Of a stretch of 64,000 bases of DNA, positions 28,222-38,369 are shown piece by piece. The DNA is taken from the NCBI RefSeq assembly GCF_014145335.1, contig NZ_JACIVI010000001.1:1-64000 (forward strand). The letters are read 5' to 3'. Every line of letters starts with the position of its first letter. Position 1 is the stretch's first letter. Made by a program: the position numbers and the translations under genes. A model generated the notes under the pieces. That model did no database searches and had not been told where the DNA came from. It worked only from the letters and a program-made list of their open reading frames with translations. Source of the stretch: Aquariibacter albus. Lineage in GTDB: Bacteria > Pseudomonadota > Gammaproteobacteria > Burkholderiales > Burkholderiaceae_C.

Positions 28222-28944
28222 GTGACCTCTACGCCCCAACCCTCTGCCGGCGCCCTGCACATCCTGCTTGCGGAGGACGATCCGGCCGTGGCCGATACCA
28301 CCGCCCGGGCCCTGCGCTCCCAGGGCTGGTCGGTGGACACCACCGCCCGTGGCGAGCCGGTCCCCGCCTCGCTGAAGTCCGATCCCTACGACCTGCTGAT
28401 CCTCGACATCGGCCTGGCCGGCATCGACGGCTTCGAAACCCTGCGCCGCGTGCGCGGGGCCGGCATCGAGACGCCGGTGCTGGTGCTGACCGCCCGCGAT
28501 GCCATCGAGGACCGCGTGCATGGTCTGGAGACGGGCGCCGACGACTACATGGTCAAGCCCTTCTCGCTGGCCGAGCTGGTGGCGCGCGTGCGGGTGCTGA
28601 CCCGCCGCCACCGCAGCCGCCGCGACAGCGAGCTCACCATGGGCTCGCTGCGCATGGACCTGGTCGCCCAGCGCGCCTGGATCGGCAACCAGCCGGTCGA
28701 GCTGTCGGTGCGCGAATGGGCGGTGCTCGAATACCTGCTCGGCCGGGTCGGCCACGTCGTCGCCAAGGAGCAGATCCTCCAGTCGATCAGCGGCTGGGGC
28801 GAGCAACTCTCCGAGAACGCGGTCGAGGTCTACGTCTCGCGCCTGCGGCCGAAGATCGAGCCGGCCGGCCTGCGCATCCGCGCCGTGCGCGGCTTCGGCT
28901 ACCTCGTCGAGGAACAGCCCGAGCTGCTGCCGCCGCTCACCTGA
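28222..28944 (+). CDS. OmpR/PhoB family response regulator (QseB/TctD-like)
   Basis: A 240-residue protein: receiver domain with acidic pocket (LLAEDDPAVAD), phosphoacceptor Asp (YDLLILDIGLAGIDG), conserved Lys (DYMVKPFSLAEL), and a C-terminal winged helix (ELSVREWAVLEYLLGR, VEVYVSRLRPKIE). A GTG start is used, as no ATG precedes the receiver core. It pairs with the kinase starting 46 bases downstream. Targets are unknown. Confidence 0.93.
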   Translation: MTSTPQPSAGALHILLAEDDPAVADTTARALRSQGWSVDTTARGEPVPASLKSDPYDLLILDIGLAGIDGFETLRRVRGAGIETPVLVLTARDAIEDRVHGLETGADDYMVKPFSLAELVARVRVLTRRHRSRRDSELTMGSLRMDLVAQRAWIGNQPVELSVREWAVLEYLLGRVGHVVAKEQILQSISGWGEQLSENAVEVYVSRLRPKIEPAGLRIRAVRGFGYLVEEQPELLPPLT

Positions 28945-28990
28945 TCCCGCCCGCGGGCTGCCCGGCCTGCCGGCGCCCCGCCCGTCCGCC

Positions 28991-30415
28991 ATGTCGCTCA
29001 GCCTGCGCGCCCGACTGCTGCTCGGCACCCTGACCCTGACGGCCCTGGTCGTGCCGCTGCGGGTCATGATCGACCTGCGCGCCGGGACCGCCGCCAGCGA
29101 GACCGCGGCCGATGCCGCCCTGGTCAACCTCGGCCGCGCGATGGCGGCCGTGCTGCCGACCCTGGACGATCCACTCGTCCAGGCCGAATCCGGGACCCCC
29201 CAGGCGCTTGAGCGCCTGCTGCGCTCGCACAGCCCGGAGCGCATCTGGTGGGCCCTCAGCGATGGCCATGCGGCGTGGCTGGCCGGTGACCTGTCCATCC
29301 GCGATCTCAACCCCGGCGGCCGCTGGCCGCCCACCGAGCCGCGCTGGGAGGATGTTCGGCTCGACGGCGAGTCCCTGCGCCTGGCCGAGCTTCCCATCGA
29401 CTGCGGCCGGCCCAAGCCCTGCGTGCTGCGCCTGGCCCAGACGACCCAGCGCCGCAGTGCCGCCCGACGCGAAGCCCTCGAAGTCGCCCTGCTGCAGGGC
29501 CTGGCCACGGCCGTGCTGCTCGGCGGCGGCCTGATGGCCGTCATTGCCTGGACGCTGCGTCCGCTGCGCCGCCTGCGCGCCGACCTGGCCCAGCGGCCGC
29601 TCCATGCCCCGCAGCCCGTCGATCGCGAGGGCTTGCCCGACGAGCTGAACCCGCTGCTCGATGGCGTCGACCTGCTGATGCAGCGTGCCGCTTCCGAGCA
29701 CGAACGCCAGCGCCACTTCATCGCCGACGCCGCACACCAGCTGCGCACCCCGCTGACGGCGCTGCGCACCGAAGCCGAGCTGGCCCTGATGGCCTCGCCC
29801 TTCGGCGAGCCGGCCAGCCCCGGGCTGGAGCGCCTGCACCGCTCGGCCCTGCGCGCCGCCCGGCTGGCCGACCAGCTGCTGCTGCTGGCCCGCACCGAGG
29901 CCAGCCAGGGCGAGCCCGGCGGCGACGAGCGCTTCGACCTGCGCGCCGTCGTCCACGATGCGGCCCGCGACTGGGTGCCCCGTGCCCTGGAGCACGGCGC
30001 GGACCTGGGCTTCCAGCTGGAGGAAGCGCCCGTGCTCGGCCGCGCCTACCAGGTGCGCGAGCTGCTGGCCAACCTGATCCACAACGCGCTGGAGTACGCG
30101 GCCCCGCCCGATGGCCTGCCCGTCCACATCACCGTGCGTTGTCTGCCGGTGCCCCATCCGCAGGGCGACCCGCCCCGCGAAGCCCTGCTGGAAGTCGAGG
30201 ACAACGGCCCCGGCATCCCGCCGGAACAGCGCGAGCAGGTGCTCGAACGCTTCTTCCGCGCCCCGGGCGCGCCGGGCTCGGGCAGCGGCCTGGGCCTGGC
30301 CATCGTGCGCGACATCGCGCAGGCCCACCGAGCCCGCCTCATCCTCAAGGACGGCGAGGGCGGCCGCGGCCTGTGCGTACGCGTGATCTTCCCGATCGCG
30401 CCGCCGCTGGGCTGA
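28991..30415 (+). CDS. Sensor histidine kinase (QseC/TctE-like)
   Basis: A 474-residue kinase with N- and central membrane helices enclosing a periplasmic domain (about 30-165) that carries two Cys in DCGRPKPC, a HAMP-like linker, the His box (HQLRTPLTALRTEAELAL) and a HATPase domain (NLIHNALEYA, DNGPGIPPEQ, SGLGLAIVRDIA). This TctE-type architecture often senses carboxylates or cations. It is in an operon with the OmpR-type regulator, which it presumably phosphorylates. Confidence 0.93.
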   Translation: MSLSLRARLLLGTLTLTALVVPLRVMIDLRAGTAASETAADAALVNLGRAMAAVLPTLDDPLVQAESGTPQALERLLRSHSPERIWWALSDGHAAWLAGDLSIRDLNPGGRWPPTEPRWEDVRLDGESLRLAELPIDCGRPKPCVLRLAQTTQRRSAARREALEVALLQGLATAVLLGGGLMAVIAWTLRPLRRLRADLAQRPLHAPQPVDREGLPDELNPLLDGVDLLMQRAASEHERQRHFIADAAHQLRTPLTALRTEAELALMASPFGEPASPGLERLHRSALRAARLADQLLLLARTEASQGEPGGDERFDLRAVVHDAARDWVPRALEHGADLGFQLEEAPVLGRAYQVRELLANLIHNALEYAAPPDGLPVHITVRCLPVPHPQGDPPREALLEVEDNGPGIPPEQREQVLERFFRAPGAPGSGSGLGLAIVRDIAQAHRARLILKDGEGGRGLCVRVIFPIAPPLG

Positions 30416-30457
30416 GCGGGGGAGGGGCCGGGCCGCCGAGGCGCCCGGCCCGCGGGC

Positions 30458-31552
30458 TCAGACGTTGAACAGGAAGTTCATCACATCGCCATCCTTGACG
30501 ATGTAGTCCTTGCCTTCGGCGCGCATCTTGCCGGCGTCCTTCGCGCCCTGCTCGCCCTTGAAGGCGAGGTAGTCCTCGAAGGCAATGGTCTGGGCGCGGA
30601 TGAAGCCGCGCTCGAAGTCGGTGTGGATCACGCCGGCCGCTTGCGGCGCGGTCGCGCCGATGGCCACCGTCCAGGCCCGCACTTCCTTCACCCCGGCGGT
30701 GAAGTAGGTCTGCAGGCCCAGCAGCTTGAAGGCGGCGCGGATCAGGCGGTTCAGGCCCGGTTCGTCCTGGCCCATCTCGGCCAGGAAGATGGCGCGGTCT
30801 TCGTCCTCCATGCCGGCCAGCTCGGCTTCGGTCTTCGCGCAGATCGCCACCACCGGCGCGTTCTGCTTCTCGGCATAGGCCTTGAGGCGGTCGAGGAAGG
30901 GGTTGTTCTCGAAGCCGGTCTCGCTGACGTTGCCGACGAACATCGCCGGCTTGGCGGTGATCAGGCACAGCGGCTTGAGGATGACGCGCTCTTCCTTGCT
31001 GAACTCGACCGAGCGCACCGGCTGCGCCTGGTTCAGCGCGGCCTGGCACTTCTCCAGCACCTTCACCAGCGCGGCCGCTTCCTTGTCGTTGCCCGAGCGC
31101 GCCGCCTTGATCGAGCGCTGCAGCGTCTTCTCGACGGTGCCGAGGTCGGCCAGGCAAAGCTCGGTCTGGATGACCTCGATGTCGGCGATGGGGTCGACCT
31201 TGCCGGCCACGTGGATGACGTTGTCGTCCTCGAAGCAGCGCACCACATTGACGATGGCGTCGGTCTCGCGGATGTGGCTGAGGAACTGGTTGCCCAGGCC
31301 CTCGCCCTGGCTGGCCCCGGCGACCAGGCCGGCGATGTCGACGAACTCGACGATGGCCGGCACGATCCGCTCGGGCTTGACGATGCCGGCCAGCGCCTGC
31401 AGGCGCGGGTCGGGCAGCTCGACCACGCCGACATTGGGCTCGATGGTGCAGAAGGGGTAGTTCTCGGCCGCGATGCCCGCCTGGGTCAAAGCGTTGAAGA
31501 GGGTGGACTTGCCGACGTTGGGCAGTCCCACGATGCCGCATTGGAGGCTCAT
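30458..31552 (-). CDS. ychF: Redox-regulated ribosome-binding ATPase YchF
   Basis: A 364-residue Obg-family protein with P-loop [14 protein letters not shown], switch region [20 protein letters not shown], the NVSE/NKxD-equivalent, coiled coil, and C-terminal TGS domain ([27 protein letters not shown]). Length equals E. coli YchF (363). It hydrolyses ATP and associates with ribosomes. It stands alone, divergent from the hybrid kinase; a TAAAAT -10-like box occurs upstream at about 31593 on the minus strand. Confidence 0.97.
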   Translation of the reverse strand: MSLQCGIVGLPNVGKSTLFNALTQAGIAAENYPFCTIEPNVGVVELPDPRLQALAGIVKPERIVPAIVEFVDIAGLVAGASQGEGLGNQFLSHIRETDAIVNVVRCFEDDNVIHVAGKVDPIADIEVIQTELCLADLGTVEKTLQRSIKAARSGNDKEAAALVKVLEKCQAALNQAQPVRSVEFSKEERVILKPLCLITAKPAMFVGNVSETGFENNPFLDRLKAYAEKQNAPVVAICAKTEAELAGMEDEDRAIFLAEMGQDEPGLNRLIRAAFKLLGLQTYFTAGVKEVRAWTVAIGATAPQAAGVIHTDFERGFIRAQTIAFEDYLAFKGEQGAKDAGKMRAEGKDYIVKDGDVMNFLFNV

Positions 31553-31657
31553 GGCCGTGTACCTGTCACAGGTGAATGCAAAACGGCAGATTTTAGGGAC
31601 GGACCCGCCTGCCGCCGGTGCTAGCCTGCGCCAGGTGTCAGCAGGCCGGGCTGTCCG

Positions 31658-33526
31658 ATGCCCGATGCTGCCCCGGAGGGAGGAAACGCGGTCGTGGATG
31701 CAGTCGCTCCGCAAGCCTTGATCACCGGGCCGGCGCCGGCCGGCCTGCGCGGCCTGCTGCCGGCCCTGCAGGCCATGCCCGACCTGCTGCCGCCGCTGCT
31801 GGTCTTCCTGCTGATCGCGCTGCTGCTCGATCTGCATCGCCGCCTCGGCGCCGACCCGACGCTGCGCCGCTGGCCCTGGGGGCTGGGCGTCGTGCTGGCG
31901 GTGGTGCCGGGGGTGCTGGCGCTCAGCCGGCCCGCCGCGGCCTGGGACGAGGCCCTGCTGCTCGGCGCGCTCAGCGCCGCCCTGCTGGTGGCGCTGTGGC
32001 TGGGCAGCACGGTGGCCGACCTGCGCCAGACCCGTGCCCGCCTGCGCCAGGCCAATGCCGAGCTGGAAGCCCGCGTGCGCGAGCGCACCCGGGCGCTGGA
32101 GAACGCCCGCGACCTGGCCGAGGCCGCCTCCAGCGCGAAGAGCCGCTTCCTGGCCACGATGACGCACGAGCTGCGCACGCCGCTGAATGCCGTGCTCGGC
32201 GCGACCGAGCTGCTGGCCCAGCGGCCGCAGCTCAGCCCGACGGACCGCCGCCTGCTGGAGTCCGCCCACGACAGCGGCCGCCATTTGCTGGCCATGATCG
32301 AGAACGTGCTCGACCTGTCCCGCATCGAGGCCGGCCAGATGCCGGTCGTCCCGGCCCCGTTCTCGCTCGCCGAATGCCTGCACGGCGCCCTGGAGGCGGT
32401 GCGCCTGGCCGCCGAACGCAAGGGCCTGCTGCTCGATCTGCAGGGCGGCGCGGCCCTGCCGGACTGGCGCATCGGCGATGCGCTGCTGATCAAGCGGGTG
32501 CTGATCAACCTGCTGGGCAATGCCGTGAAGTTCACGGCCCACGGCAGCGTGGTCCTGAGCCTGCACGAGGACACGCCCGGCGGCCTGCGCATCGAGGTTC
32601 GGGACACCGGCATCGGCATTCCGGCGGCCGCGCTGCAACGGGTCTTCGAGCCCTTCCGCCAGGCCGACGACACCACCACCCGGCGGCATGGCGGTTCGGG
32701 CCTGGGCCTGGCCATCACGCGCGAGCTGCTGACCGCCCTGGGCGGCACGATCACGCTGGACAGCATCGAGGGCCGCGGCACCACCATGACCGTGCACCTG
32801 CCGCTGCCGGTCTGCGAGGACGTGCGTCCCAGCGAACTGGCCGCTTGGCGCGACCGGCTCTTCGAGCTCCGCCCGGCCCTGCCCCCGGCCAGCCTGCCGC
32901 CCGAGCGTCTGGAGCCCCTGCCGGCCGGCCGCGAACGGCCCGACGCAGCCGAGCTGCCTTGGCCCCCCCGTCCCGGGCCGGATCCCGGGGGCGCCGAGCC
33001 CGCGCAGCCTGCTCGGGCCGTCGAGGCTGCGGCGGCGGAAGCGGCGGCCGAGCCCGCTGCGCTGCCGCCCGCCGAGCCCGCGGCTCCCGCCGCCGAGCCC
33101 GCCCCCGCAGCGCCCGCGGCCCTGCCGGCTGCGGCCTGGGCGCGCCGCCTGCTCGTGGTCGAGGACGACATGGTCAACCAGCTGATCGCCACCCAGATGC
33201 TGGCGGCCGACGGCTGGCAGGTCGACATCGCCGAGCATGGCGGCGAGGCCCTGGCCCGCCTGCGCGAGCGCCCCTATGCCCTGGTGCTGATGGACTGGCA
33301 GATGCCGGTCATGGATGGGCTGGAGGCCACCCGCCGCCTGCGGGCCGGCGAGGCCGGCGAAGCCCTGGCCCGGCTGCCGGTGATCGGCGTGACGGCCAAT
33401 GCGCATGCGGACGACCGCCAGGCCTGCCTTGAGGCGGGCATGAATGAGGTCGTCACCAAGCCCCTGAGCCTGCCGGTGCTGCGCGCCGTCGTGCGGCAGT
33501 GGGCCGATCCGGCCGCCGCGGCCTGA
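31658..33526 (+). CDS. Hybrid sensor histidine kinase/response regulator
   Basis: A 622-residue protein: membrane helices in the first 115 residues, a coiled-coil linker, HisKA ([19 protein letters not shown]), HATPase ([33 protein letters not shown]), an Ala/Pro-rich linker of about 110 residues (390-495), and a receiver domain ([34 protein letters not shown]). No HPt domain is present, so a separate phosphotransfer protein is expected. The linker is unusually long and low complexity. Signal unknown. Confidence 0.92.
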   Translation: MPDAAPEGGNAVVDAVAPQALITGPAPAGLRGLLPALQAMPDLLPPLLVFLLIALLLDLHRRLGADPTLRRWPWGLGVVLAVVPGVLALSRPAAAWDEALLLGALSAALLVALWLGSTVADLRQTRARLRQANAELEARVRERTRALENARDLAEAASSAKSRFLATMTHELRTPLNAVLGATELLAQRPQLSPTDRRLLESAHDSGRHLLAMIENVLDLSRIEAGQMPVVPAPFSLAECLHGALEAVRLAAERKGLLLDLQGGAALPDWRIGDALLIKRVLINLLGNAVKFTAHGSVVLSLHEDTPGGLRIEVRDTGIGIPAAALQRVFEPFRQADDTTTRRHGGSGLGLAITRELLTALGGTITLDSIEGRGTTMTVHLPLPVCEDVRPSELAAWRDRLFELRPALPPASLPPERLEPLPAGRERPDAAELPWPPRPGPDPGGAEPAQPARAVEAAAAEAAAEPAALPPAEPAAPAAEPAPAAPAALPAAAWARRLLVVEDDMVNQLIATQMLAADGWQVDIAEHGGEALARLRERPYALVLMDWQMPVMDGLEATRRLRAGEAGEALARLPVIGVTANAHADDRQACLEAGMNEVVTKPLSLPVLRAVVRQWADPAAAA

Positions 33527-33565
33527 TCCGCACGCGGCGGTCCGGCCCGGGGCTGCTGTGGCGCC

Positions 33566-36073
33566 TCAGCGGCCGATCAGGCCCTTCAGCGCGTCCTTGA
33601 CCTTGTCCTTCGGCTGGGCCGGCGCGGCGGAGGCGCCGTCGGCCGGTGCCGGTGCGCCCTTGCCACCCAGCAGGCGGTCGACCAGGGCCGCGCCGCCCCC
33701 CGAGCCAACGGCCGCCCCCAGGGCCTGGCGCTTCAGCAGCTCCTTGCCGACCTCGGACCAGCGGATGCGCCAATCCACCGCGCTGAAGGGGCCTTCGAGC
33801 TTGATCGGCACGGTCAGGCCCTTCAGCGCGGCGAGCTCCGGCCCGTCCTGGCCTTGCGGCGTGCCCGTCACGGTGGCCCGCGCCACGTAATCGACCCGGC
33901 TGGCGCCGAGGTCGACCAGGCCTTCGCCGCCCAGGCGCAGGAAGGGGCTCTTGGCGCTGAGGTCCTTGCTGCGGGCCACGCCCTCGCGAATGTCGAAGCT
34001 CAGGCTGACTTCGGAGAAATCGGTCTTCTCGCTGGCCTGGCTGGCCTGCTTCGCGTCGCCGCCGGCGATCGCGCCGCGCCAGTCGCGCAAGGTCTTGGCC
34101 AGGTTGATGCCGCGCACCGCGCCATCGCGCATCTGCAGGGCCAGCCTGCCGCCCAGGGCCTGCTTCAGGGCGCCGACAGTCGGGCCGCGGCTGTTGAGCC
34201 GGGTGCTGAGCTTGCCGCGGCCTTCGAGCTTGTCGAAGCCGGCCAGCGCGCCCAGCATCGCGTGCAGGTCGACGTCGTTCGCGTCCAGGCCCAGGGCCAG
34301 CGCGCCGCTGCCGGCATCGGCCTGGGCCGTGGCCTGGAAGCGACCGCCCCAGGCGCGGCCGTCGAGCTGGCTCAGGTCGAGCTTGCCGTCCTTCAGGCGG
34401 GCGGCCAGCTCGGCCTGCTCGATGCGATGCGGCGGCAGGATGAGGGTGCCGGCGCGCAGCTTCAGCGTCGCGTCCACTGCCTTCAGCGGCGAGAGGTCGA
34501 TCTTCTGCGCGTCGACCGCGGCCGCGGACGCTGCACCGGCCGGTGCCGAGGCGGCCGACGGTGTGACCGGCGGCAGGAAGCTGCTCAGGTCCAGCGTGCC
34601 GAAACTGGCCTGCAGGCCCAGGCGCGGCACGCCGCTGCCGAGCACGGCGTCCAGCAGGGTCTCGAAGGCCTGGCCGTTCAGCGTGCCCTTGAGCTGGGCT
34701 TCCGCCTGCTGGCGGGCGGGGGCGCCGGCCGGCTGCTGCAGGGCCAGGCGGCCCTGGGCCTGCAGGGCCAGCGGCGGCAGGGTGGGGTCCTTCAGGTCGA
34801 GCTGCAGCTTCAGCGGGGACAGGCTCAGGGCCAGCGGCTGCGGCGCCAGGCTGAGGTCGCCGTCGAGCTGGGCGGCGATCTGCCGGTTGCCTTCGCTGCC
34901 GCTCAGGCTGAGCTTCAGGCCCGGCACGACGATCTTCTCGAAGCGCCCGCTCGGCGCCTGGGAGCCGAGCTGCAGCTGCAGCTCGCGCGAGCCGCCGGCC
35001 ACCGGCCCGGCCAGCCGCGCGCTGCCGCTGAGCGGGCTGCCCGACAGGCCCTGGCCTTCGACCGACAGCGCCGGCCAGTCGAGCTGCGCGACGAGCTGCT
35101 GCGCCGCATCGGCGGGGCCCAGGGCGGCCTTCAGCTCCAGCGCCAGCCGGGCCAGTTCGATGCGCTGGCGGGCCGGCTTGAAGCCCAGGCCTTCGACGGC
35201 CAGGCGCAGGGTCTCGATCCGGGCGCCGGCCGGACGTGCGGCCAGCTCCAGCTGCAGGCCGCGGGCGTCGAGGGCCTGCTGGCTGCCATCCCAGTCCAGC
35301 GCCCCGCTGAGCTTCGCGTCGATGGCCTGCACGCCCAGCGCGCTGCCCTTGAGGCCGAGCTTCAGGCCGTCGAGGGCCACGCTGGGCGGCTGGTCGGCCG
35401 GCAGGCGGAAGCGCAGCGTGCCGTCCAGGCTCAGCGCGGCATCGACCGGCGGCTCGGCCAGCTTGGCCTGCAGGCGCAGCTCGATGGGCGTGGCCTCGCC
35501 CTCGGCCAGCCGGCCGCTGCGCAGGCGCTCGATCTGCACCTGGCCGTCCAGCCGGGCTGGCACGTCCTGCACGAGCAGGCGCAGGTCGTCGAGCGCCAGG
35601 CCGTCGACCGAGAAGGCCAGGGGCTTGCCGGGCGCCGAAGGGTCCTTGGCCGAGGCCGCATCGTCGCGGCCCAGCGCGATCAGGTCGTCGATGTTGCGGC
35701 GGCCCTGCGCGTCACGGCGCAGGGCCATCTGCACGCCGCGCGCCTGGACGGCGTCCACCTCCAACCGCTGCGCGCTCAGCAGCGGCAGCACGCGCACGGC
35801 CAGCCGGGCTTCGTCGACGCGCAGGAATTCGTCGGGCTGGCCGGCTTCGCTCAGGTGCACGCCGTGCAGGGTGACGGCGACCTTGGGCCACAGCGCCAGG
35901 CCGACCGGGCCGTCGAGCTTGAGCGTGCGCTGGGTGCGCTCGGCCACCTGCGCCTCCAGCAGCTTGCGGATGTCGTCGCCATCGAAGCGGGCGACGAGCA
36001 CGCCAGCGGCCAGCACCAGCAGGGCGAGCACGGCGGCGAGAGCGATCAGCAGGCGCTGGATCCAAGTCGGCAT
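33566..36073 (-). CDS. AsmA family protein
   Basis: An 835-residue protein with a single N-terminal membrane anchor (QRLLIALAAVLALLVLAAG) and a long repetitive beta-rich periplasmic part ending in the AsmA_2 region (KTLRDWRGAIAG, SLSFDIREGVARS, GLTVPIKLEGPF). AsmA proteins are envelope factors that are thought to form lipid-transport bridges. I chose the ATG at 36073; another at 36115 adds 14 polar residues. It is divergent from the UbiH-like gene. Confidence 0.9.
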   Translation of the reverse strand: MPTWIQRLLIALAAVLALLVLAAGVLVARFDGDDIRKLLEAQVAERTQRTLKLDGPVGLALWPKVAVTLHGVHLSEAGQPDEFLRVDEARLAVRVLPLLSAQRLEVDAVQARGVQMALRRDAQGRRNIDDLIALGRDDAASAKDPSAPGKPLAFSVDGLALDDLRLLVQDVPARLDGQVQIERLRSGRLAEGEATPIELRLQAKLAEPPVDAALSLDGTLRFRLPADQPPSVALDGLKLGLKGSALGVQAIDAKLSGALDWDGSQQALDARGLQLELAARPAGARIETLRLAVEGLGFKPARQRIELARLALELKAALGPADAAQQLVAQLDWPALSVEGQGLSGSPLSGSARLAGPVAGGSRELQLQLGSQAPSGRFEKIVVPGLKLSLSGSEGNRQIAAQLDGDLSLAPQPLALSLSPLKLQLDLKDPTLPPLALQAQGRLALQQPAGAPARQQAEAQLKGTLNGQAFETLLDAVLGSGVPRLGLQASFGTLDLSSFLPPVTPSAASAPAGAASAAAVDAQKIDLSPLKAVDATLKLRAGTLILPPHRIEQAELAARLKDGKLDLSQLDGRAWGGRFQATAQADAGSGALALGLDANDVDLHAMLGALAGFDKLEGRGKLSTRLNSRGPTVGALKQALGGRLALQMRDGAVRGINLAKTLRDWRGAIAGGDAKQASQASEKTDFSEVSLSFDIREGVARSKDLSAKSPFLRLGGEGLVDLGASRVDYVARATVTGTPQGQDGPELAALKGLTVPIKLEGPFSAVDWRIRWSEVGKELLKRQALGAAVGSGGGAALVDRLLGGKGAPAPADGASAAPAQPKDKVKDALKGLIGR

Positions 36074-36157
36074 GGTGGGGTGCGGGGGTTCGGGCGGGTC
36101 AGGGCTGCGCTTCATGGTAGCGCCGCAGGCCTGGCCGGCCTTCCTAGAATGCGGCGC

Positions 36158-37372
36158 ATGAAACCCCGCAGCGCCCCGGAACCGGCCGTGTGCATCCAGG
36201 GCCGCGGCGCGGTCGGCATGGCCCTGGCGCTCGCGCTGGCGCACCAGGGGCTGCCGGTGGCCTGGGTCGCCGGCGCCGCGCGGCCGCCCAGTTCCCGGCC
36301 CGATCCGCGCACCTATGCGCTCAATGCCGCCTCGCGCCGCCTGTTGCAGGCCCTGCGGGTGTGGGAGGCCCTGTCCGAGCAGCCCGGCGTCGTCACCCCG
36401 GTGCGCGAGATGGCGGTGCATGGCGACCGTGGCGGCCAGCTGGCCTTCAGCGCCTGGCAGCAGCGCCAGGAGGCCCTGGCCTGGATCGTCGATGCCGCTG
36501 CGCTCGACCGTGCGCTGGCCACCGCCCTGCGCTACGCCCCGCATGTGCAGGCCGTCGAGCAGCCCTGCGCCGCACCGCTGCAGGCCCTGTGCGAAGGCCG
36601 CGACGGCGAGACCGCGGCCCGCTGGGGCGCGCGCCGCATCCGCAGCGACTACGGCCAGGCTGCGCTGGCCACCCGACTGCAGGCCGACCGTCCCCACCGG
36701 GGCCGGGCCTGGCAGAGCTTCGCCTCGCCCGCGGTGCTGGCCCTGCTGCCTTTCGACGGGGCGGCCGGACCGGCCGCGGCCGGCTACGGCCTGGTCTGGT
36801 CGCTGCCGCAGGCCCGGGCCGAGGCCTTGCGCGATGCGCCCGCCGAGGCGCTGGAAGCCGCCCTGCAGGACGCCACCGGCGGCGTGGCCGGCACGCTGCG
36901 CCTGGCCGATCCCGACCCTGCCGCCCGCGCCTGCTGGCCGCTGCGCCTGGTGCGGGCCGAGCGCTGGCACGGCCCGGTGCCCGAGGCCGCGCTGCATCCG
37001 GCCGGGCCGCGTGCGCCCGGCGTCGATCCGGCCTCCTGGCTGCTGCTGGGCGATGCCGCGCATGTCGTGCATCCCCTGGCCGGCCAGGGCCTGAACCTCG
37101 GCCTGGCGGACGTGGCGGCCCTGGCCGCCGTGCTGGGCGAAGCCCGGGTCCGCGAGGCCTGGCGCGCGACGAACGACCCGCGCCTGCTCGACCGCTACGT
37201 CCGCCGCCGCGCCGGCCCCACCGCCGCCATGGCCCGGGCCACCGACGGGCTCTGGCAGCTGTTCGCGCCCTCGCAGCCCGTGGTGGCCGGCCTGCGCAAT
37301 CTCGGGCTCGGCCTGCTCGACCACCTCCCCCCCGCCAAGCGCTGGCTGGCTGCCCAGGCCCTGGGCGGCTGA
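36158..37372 (+). CDS. FAD-dependent monooxygenase, UbiH/UbiF family
   Basis: A 404-residue flavoprotein hydroxylase. FAD-binding motif CIQGRGAVGMALALALA at the N-terminus, DPRTYALNAASRRLLQ (UbiH-type), and LLGDAAHVVHPLAGQGLNLG at about residue 300. The enzyme would hydroxylate the ubiquinone ring precursor (or a related aromatic). Several paralogues usually exist, so the exact position cannot be assigned. It is followed by dsbC, a pair conserved in related betaproteobacteria. Confidence 0.85.
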   Translation: MKPRSAPEPAVCIQGRGAVGMALALALAHQGLPVAWVAGAARPPSSRPDPRTYALNAASRRLLQALRVWEALSEQPGVVTPVREMAVHGDRGGQLAFSAWQQRQEALAWIVDAAALDRALATALRYAPHVQAVEQPCAAPLQALCEGRDGETAARWGARRIRSDYGQAALATRLQADRPHRGRAWQSFASPAVLALLPFDGAAGPAAAGYGLVWSLPQARAEALRDAPAEALEAALQDATGGVAGTLRLADPDPAARACWPLRLVRAERWHGPVPEAALHPAGPRAPGVDPASWLLLGDAAHVVHPLAGQGLNLGLADVAALAAVLGEARVREAWRATNDPRLLDRYVRRRAGPTAAMARATDGLWQLFAPSQPVVAGLRNLGLGLLDHLPPAKRWLAAQALGG

Positions 37373-37485
37373 ACTTTGCCGGTGCAGGCCGGGTCTGCTC
37401 CCGTCCGGGTCGGGCCCCCCAGGCCGGCCCGTCCTCTTGCCTTGCGCTGCGGCGCAGCCTCCTCCTGGCCCTGAAAGTTCCCCCG

Positions 37486-38295
37486 ATGCCTGTCCTGTCG
37501 ATGCCCCTCCCGCGCCGTCCTGCCGCCCGCTGGGCCCTGGCCGCCCTCCTGGGGGCCGGCAGCCTGCTGGCGCTGGCCGGGCTGCTGCGCAGCGAACCGG
37601 CCCAGGCCCAGGCGGCGGCCGGTCCGGTCGATGCCGAGACCGACAAGCGCCTGCGCAAGGTGCTGAGCGAGCGCCTGCCCGGCCTGCCGCGCATCGACGA
37701 GATCCGGCCCACGCCGATCCCCGGACTGTTCGAGCTGCGCATCGGCAGCGACCTGGTCTATGGCGATGCCAGCGGCCAGTACCTGGTGCAGGGCCAGATC
37801 ATCGAGACCGCCAGCCGCCGCAACCTGACCGAGGAGCGCATCAACAAGCTGACCGCGGTCGATTTCGCGAGCCTGCCGCTCAAGGACGCGATCGTCTGGA
37901 AGACGGGCACGGGCAAGCGCCGCATCGCCGTCTTCAGCGACCCCAACTGCGGCTACTGCAAGCGCTTCGAGGCCGAGCTGAGCAAGGCCAAGGACCTGAC
38001 CGTCTACACCTTCCTGATGCCCATCCTGAGCGAGGACTCGGCCACCAAGTCCAAGGCCATCTGGTGCGCCAAGGACAGCACGGCCACTTGGCGCAGCTGG
38101 ATGCTCGACGGCGTGAACCCCGCCAGGACCGCGGCCGACTGCGCCAACCCGATCGAGCGCAACCTCGAGCTGGGCCGCAAGCTGAAGGTCAATGGCACGC
38201 CGGCCATCGTCTTCGAGGACGGCACGCGGGTGCCGGGCATGGTGCCGGCCGCCGAGCTGGAACGCCGCCTGGGCGAGATCGCCAAGGGCGGCTGA
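37486..38295 (+). CDS. dsbC: Thiol:disulfide interchange protein DsbC
   Basis: A 269-residue periplasmic isomerase with a signal peptide (AALLGAGSLLALAGLL, about residues 18-33), a dimerisation domain, and a thioredoxin domain with the active site CGYC (DPNCGYCKRFEAELSKA), a cis-Pro in NGTPAIVF, and an additional structural Cys pair (IWCAKD and AADC). It corrects wrong disulfides. Cytochrome-rich SOX enzymes nearby may need it, but it is probably housekeeping. Two in-frame ATGs (37486, 37501) are plausible. Confidence 0.93.
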   Translation: MPVLSMPLPRRPAARWALAALLGAGSLLALAGLLRSEPAQAQAAAGPVDAETDKRLRKVLSERLPGLPRIDEIRPTPIPGLFELRIGSDLVYGDASGQYLVQGQIIETASRRNLTEERINKLTAVDFASLPLKDAIVWKTGTGKRRIAVFSDPNCGYCKRFEAELSKAKDLTVYTFLMPILSEDSATKSKAIWCAKDSTATWRSWMLDGVNPARTAADCANPIERNLELGRKLKVNGTPAIVFEDGTRVPGMVPAAELERRLGEIAKGG

Positions 38296-38369
38296 GGCGG
38301 GCGGGCGGCCCCCCGCGGCCAAGCCCGAGCGCCGGCAGGGCGGGCAGGGCCTGCCTAGACTGCGGTTCG

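Noticed and set aside
33854-36157. A long plus-strand frame in front of the UbiH-like gene
   Set aside because: It lies opposite asmA, gives a low complexity product, and only its last third (from ATG 36158) matches a known family.
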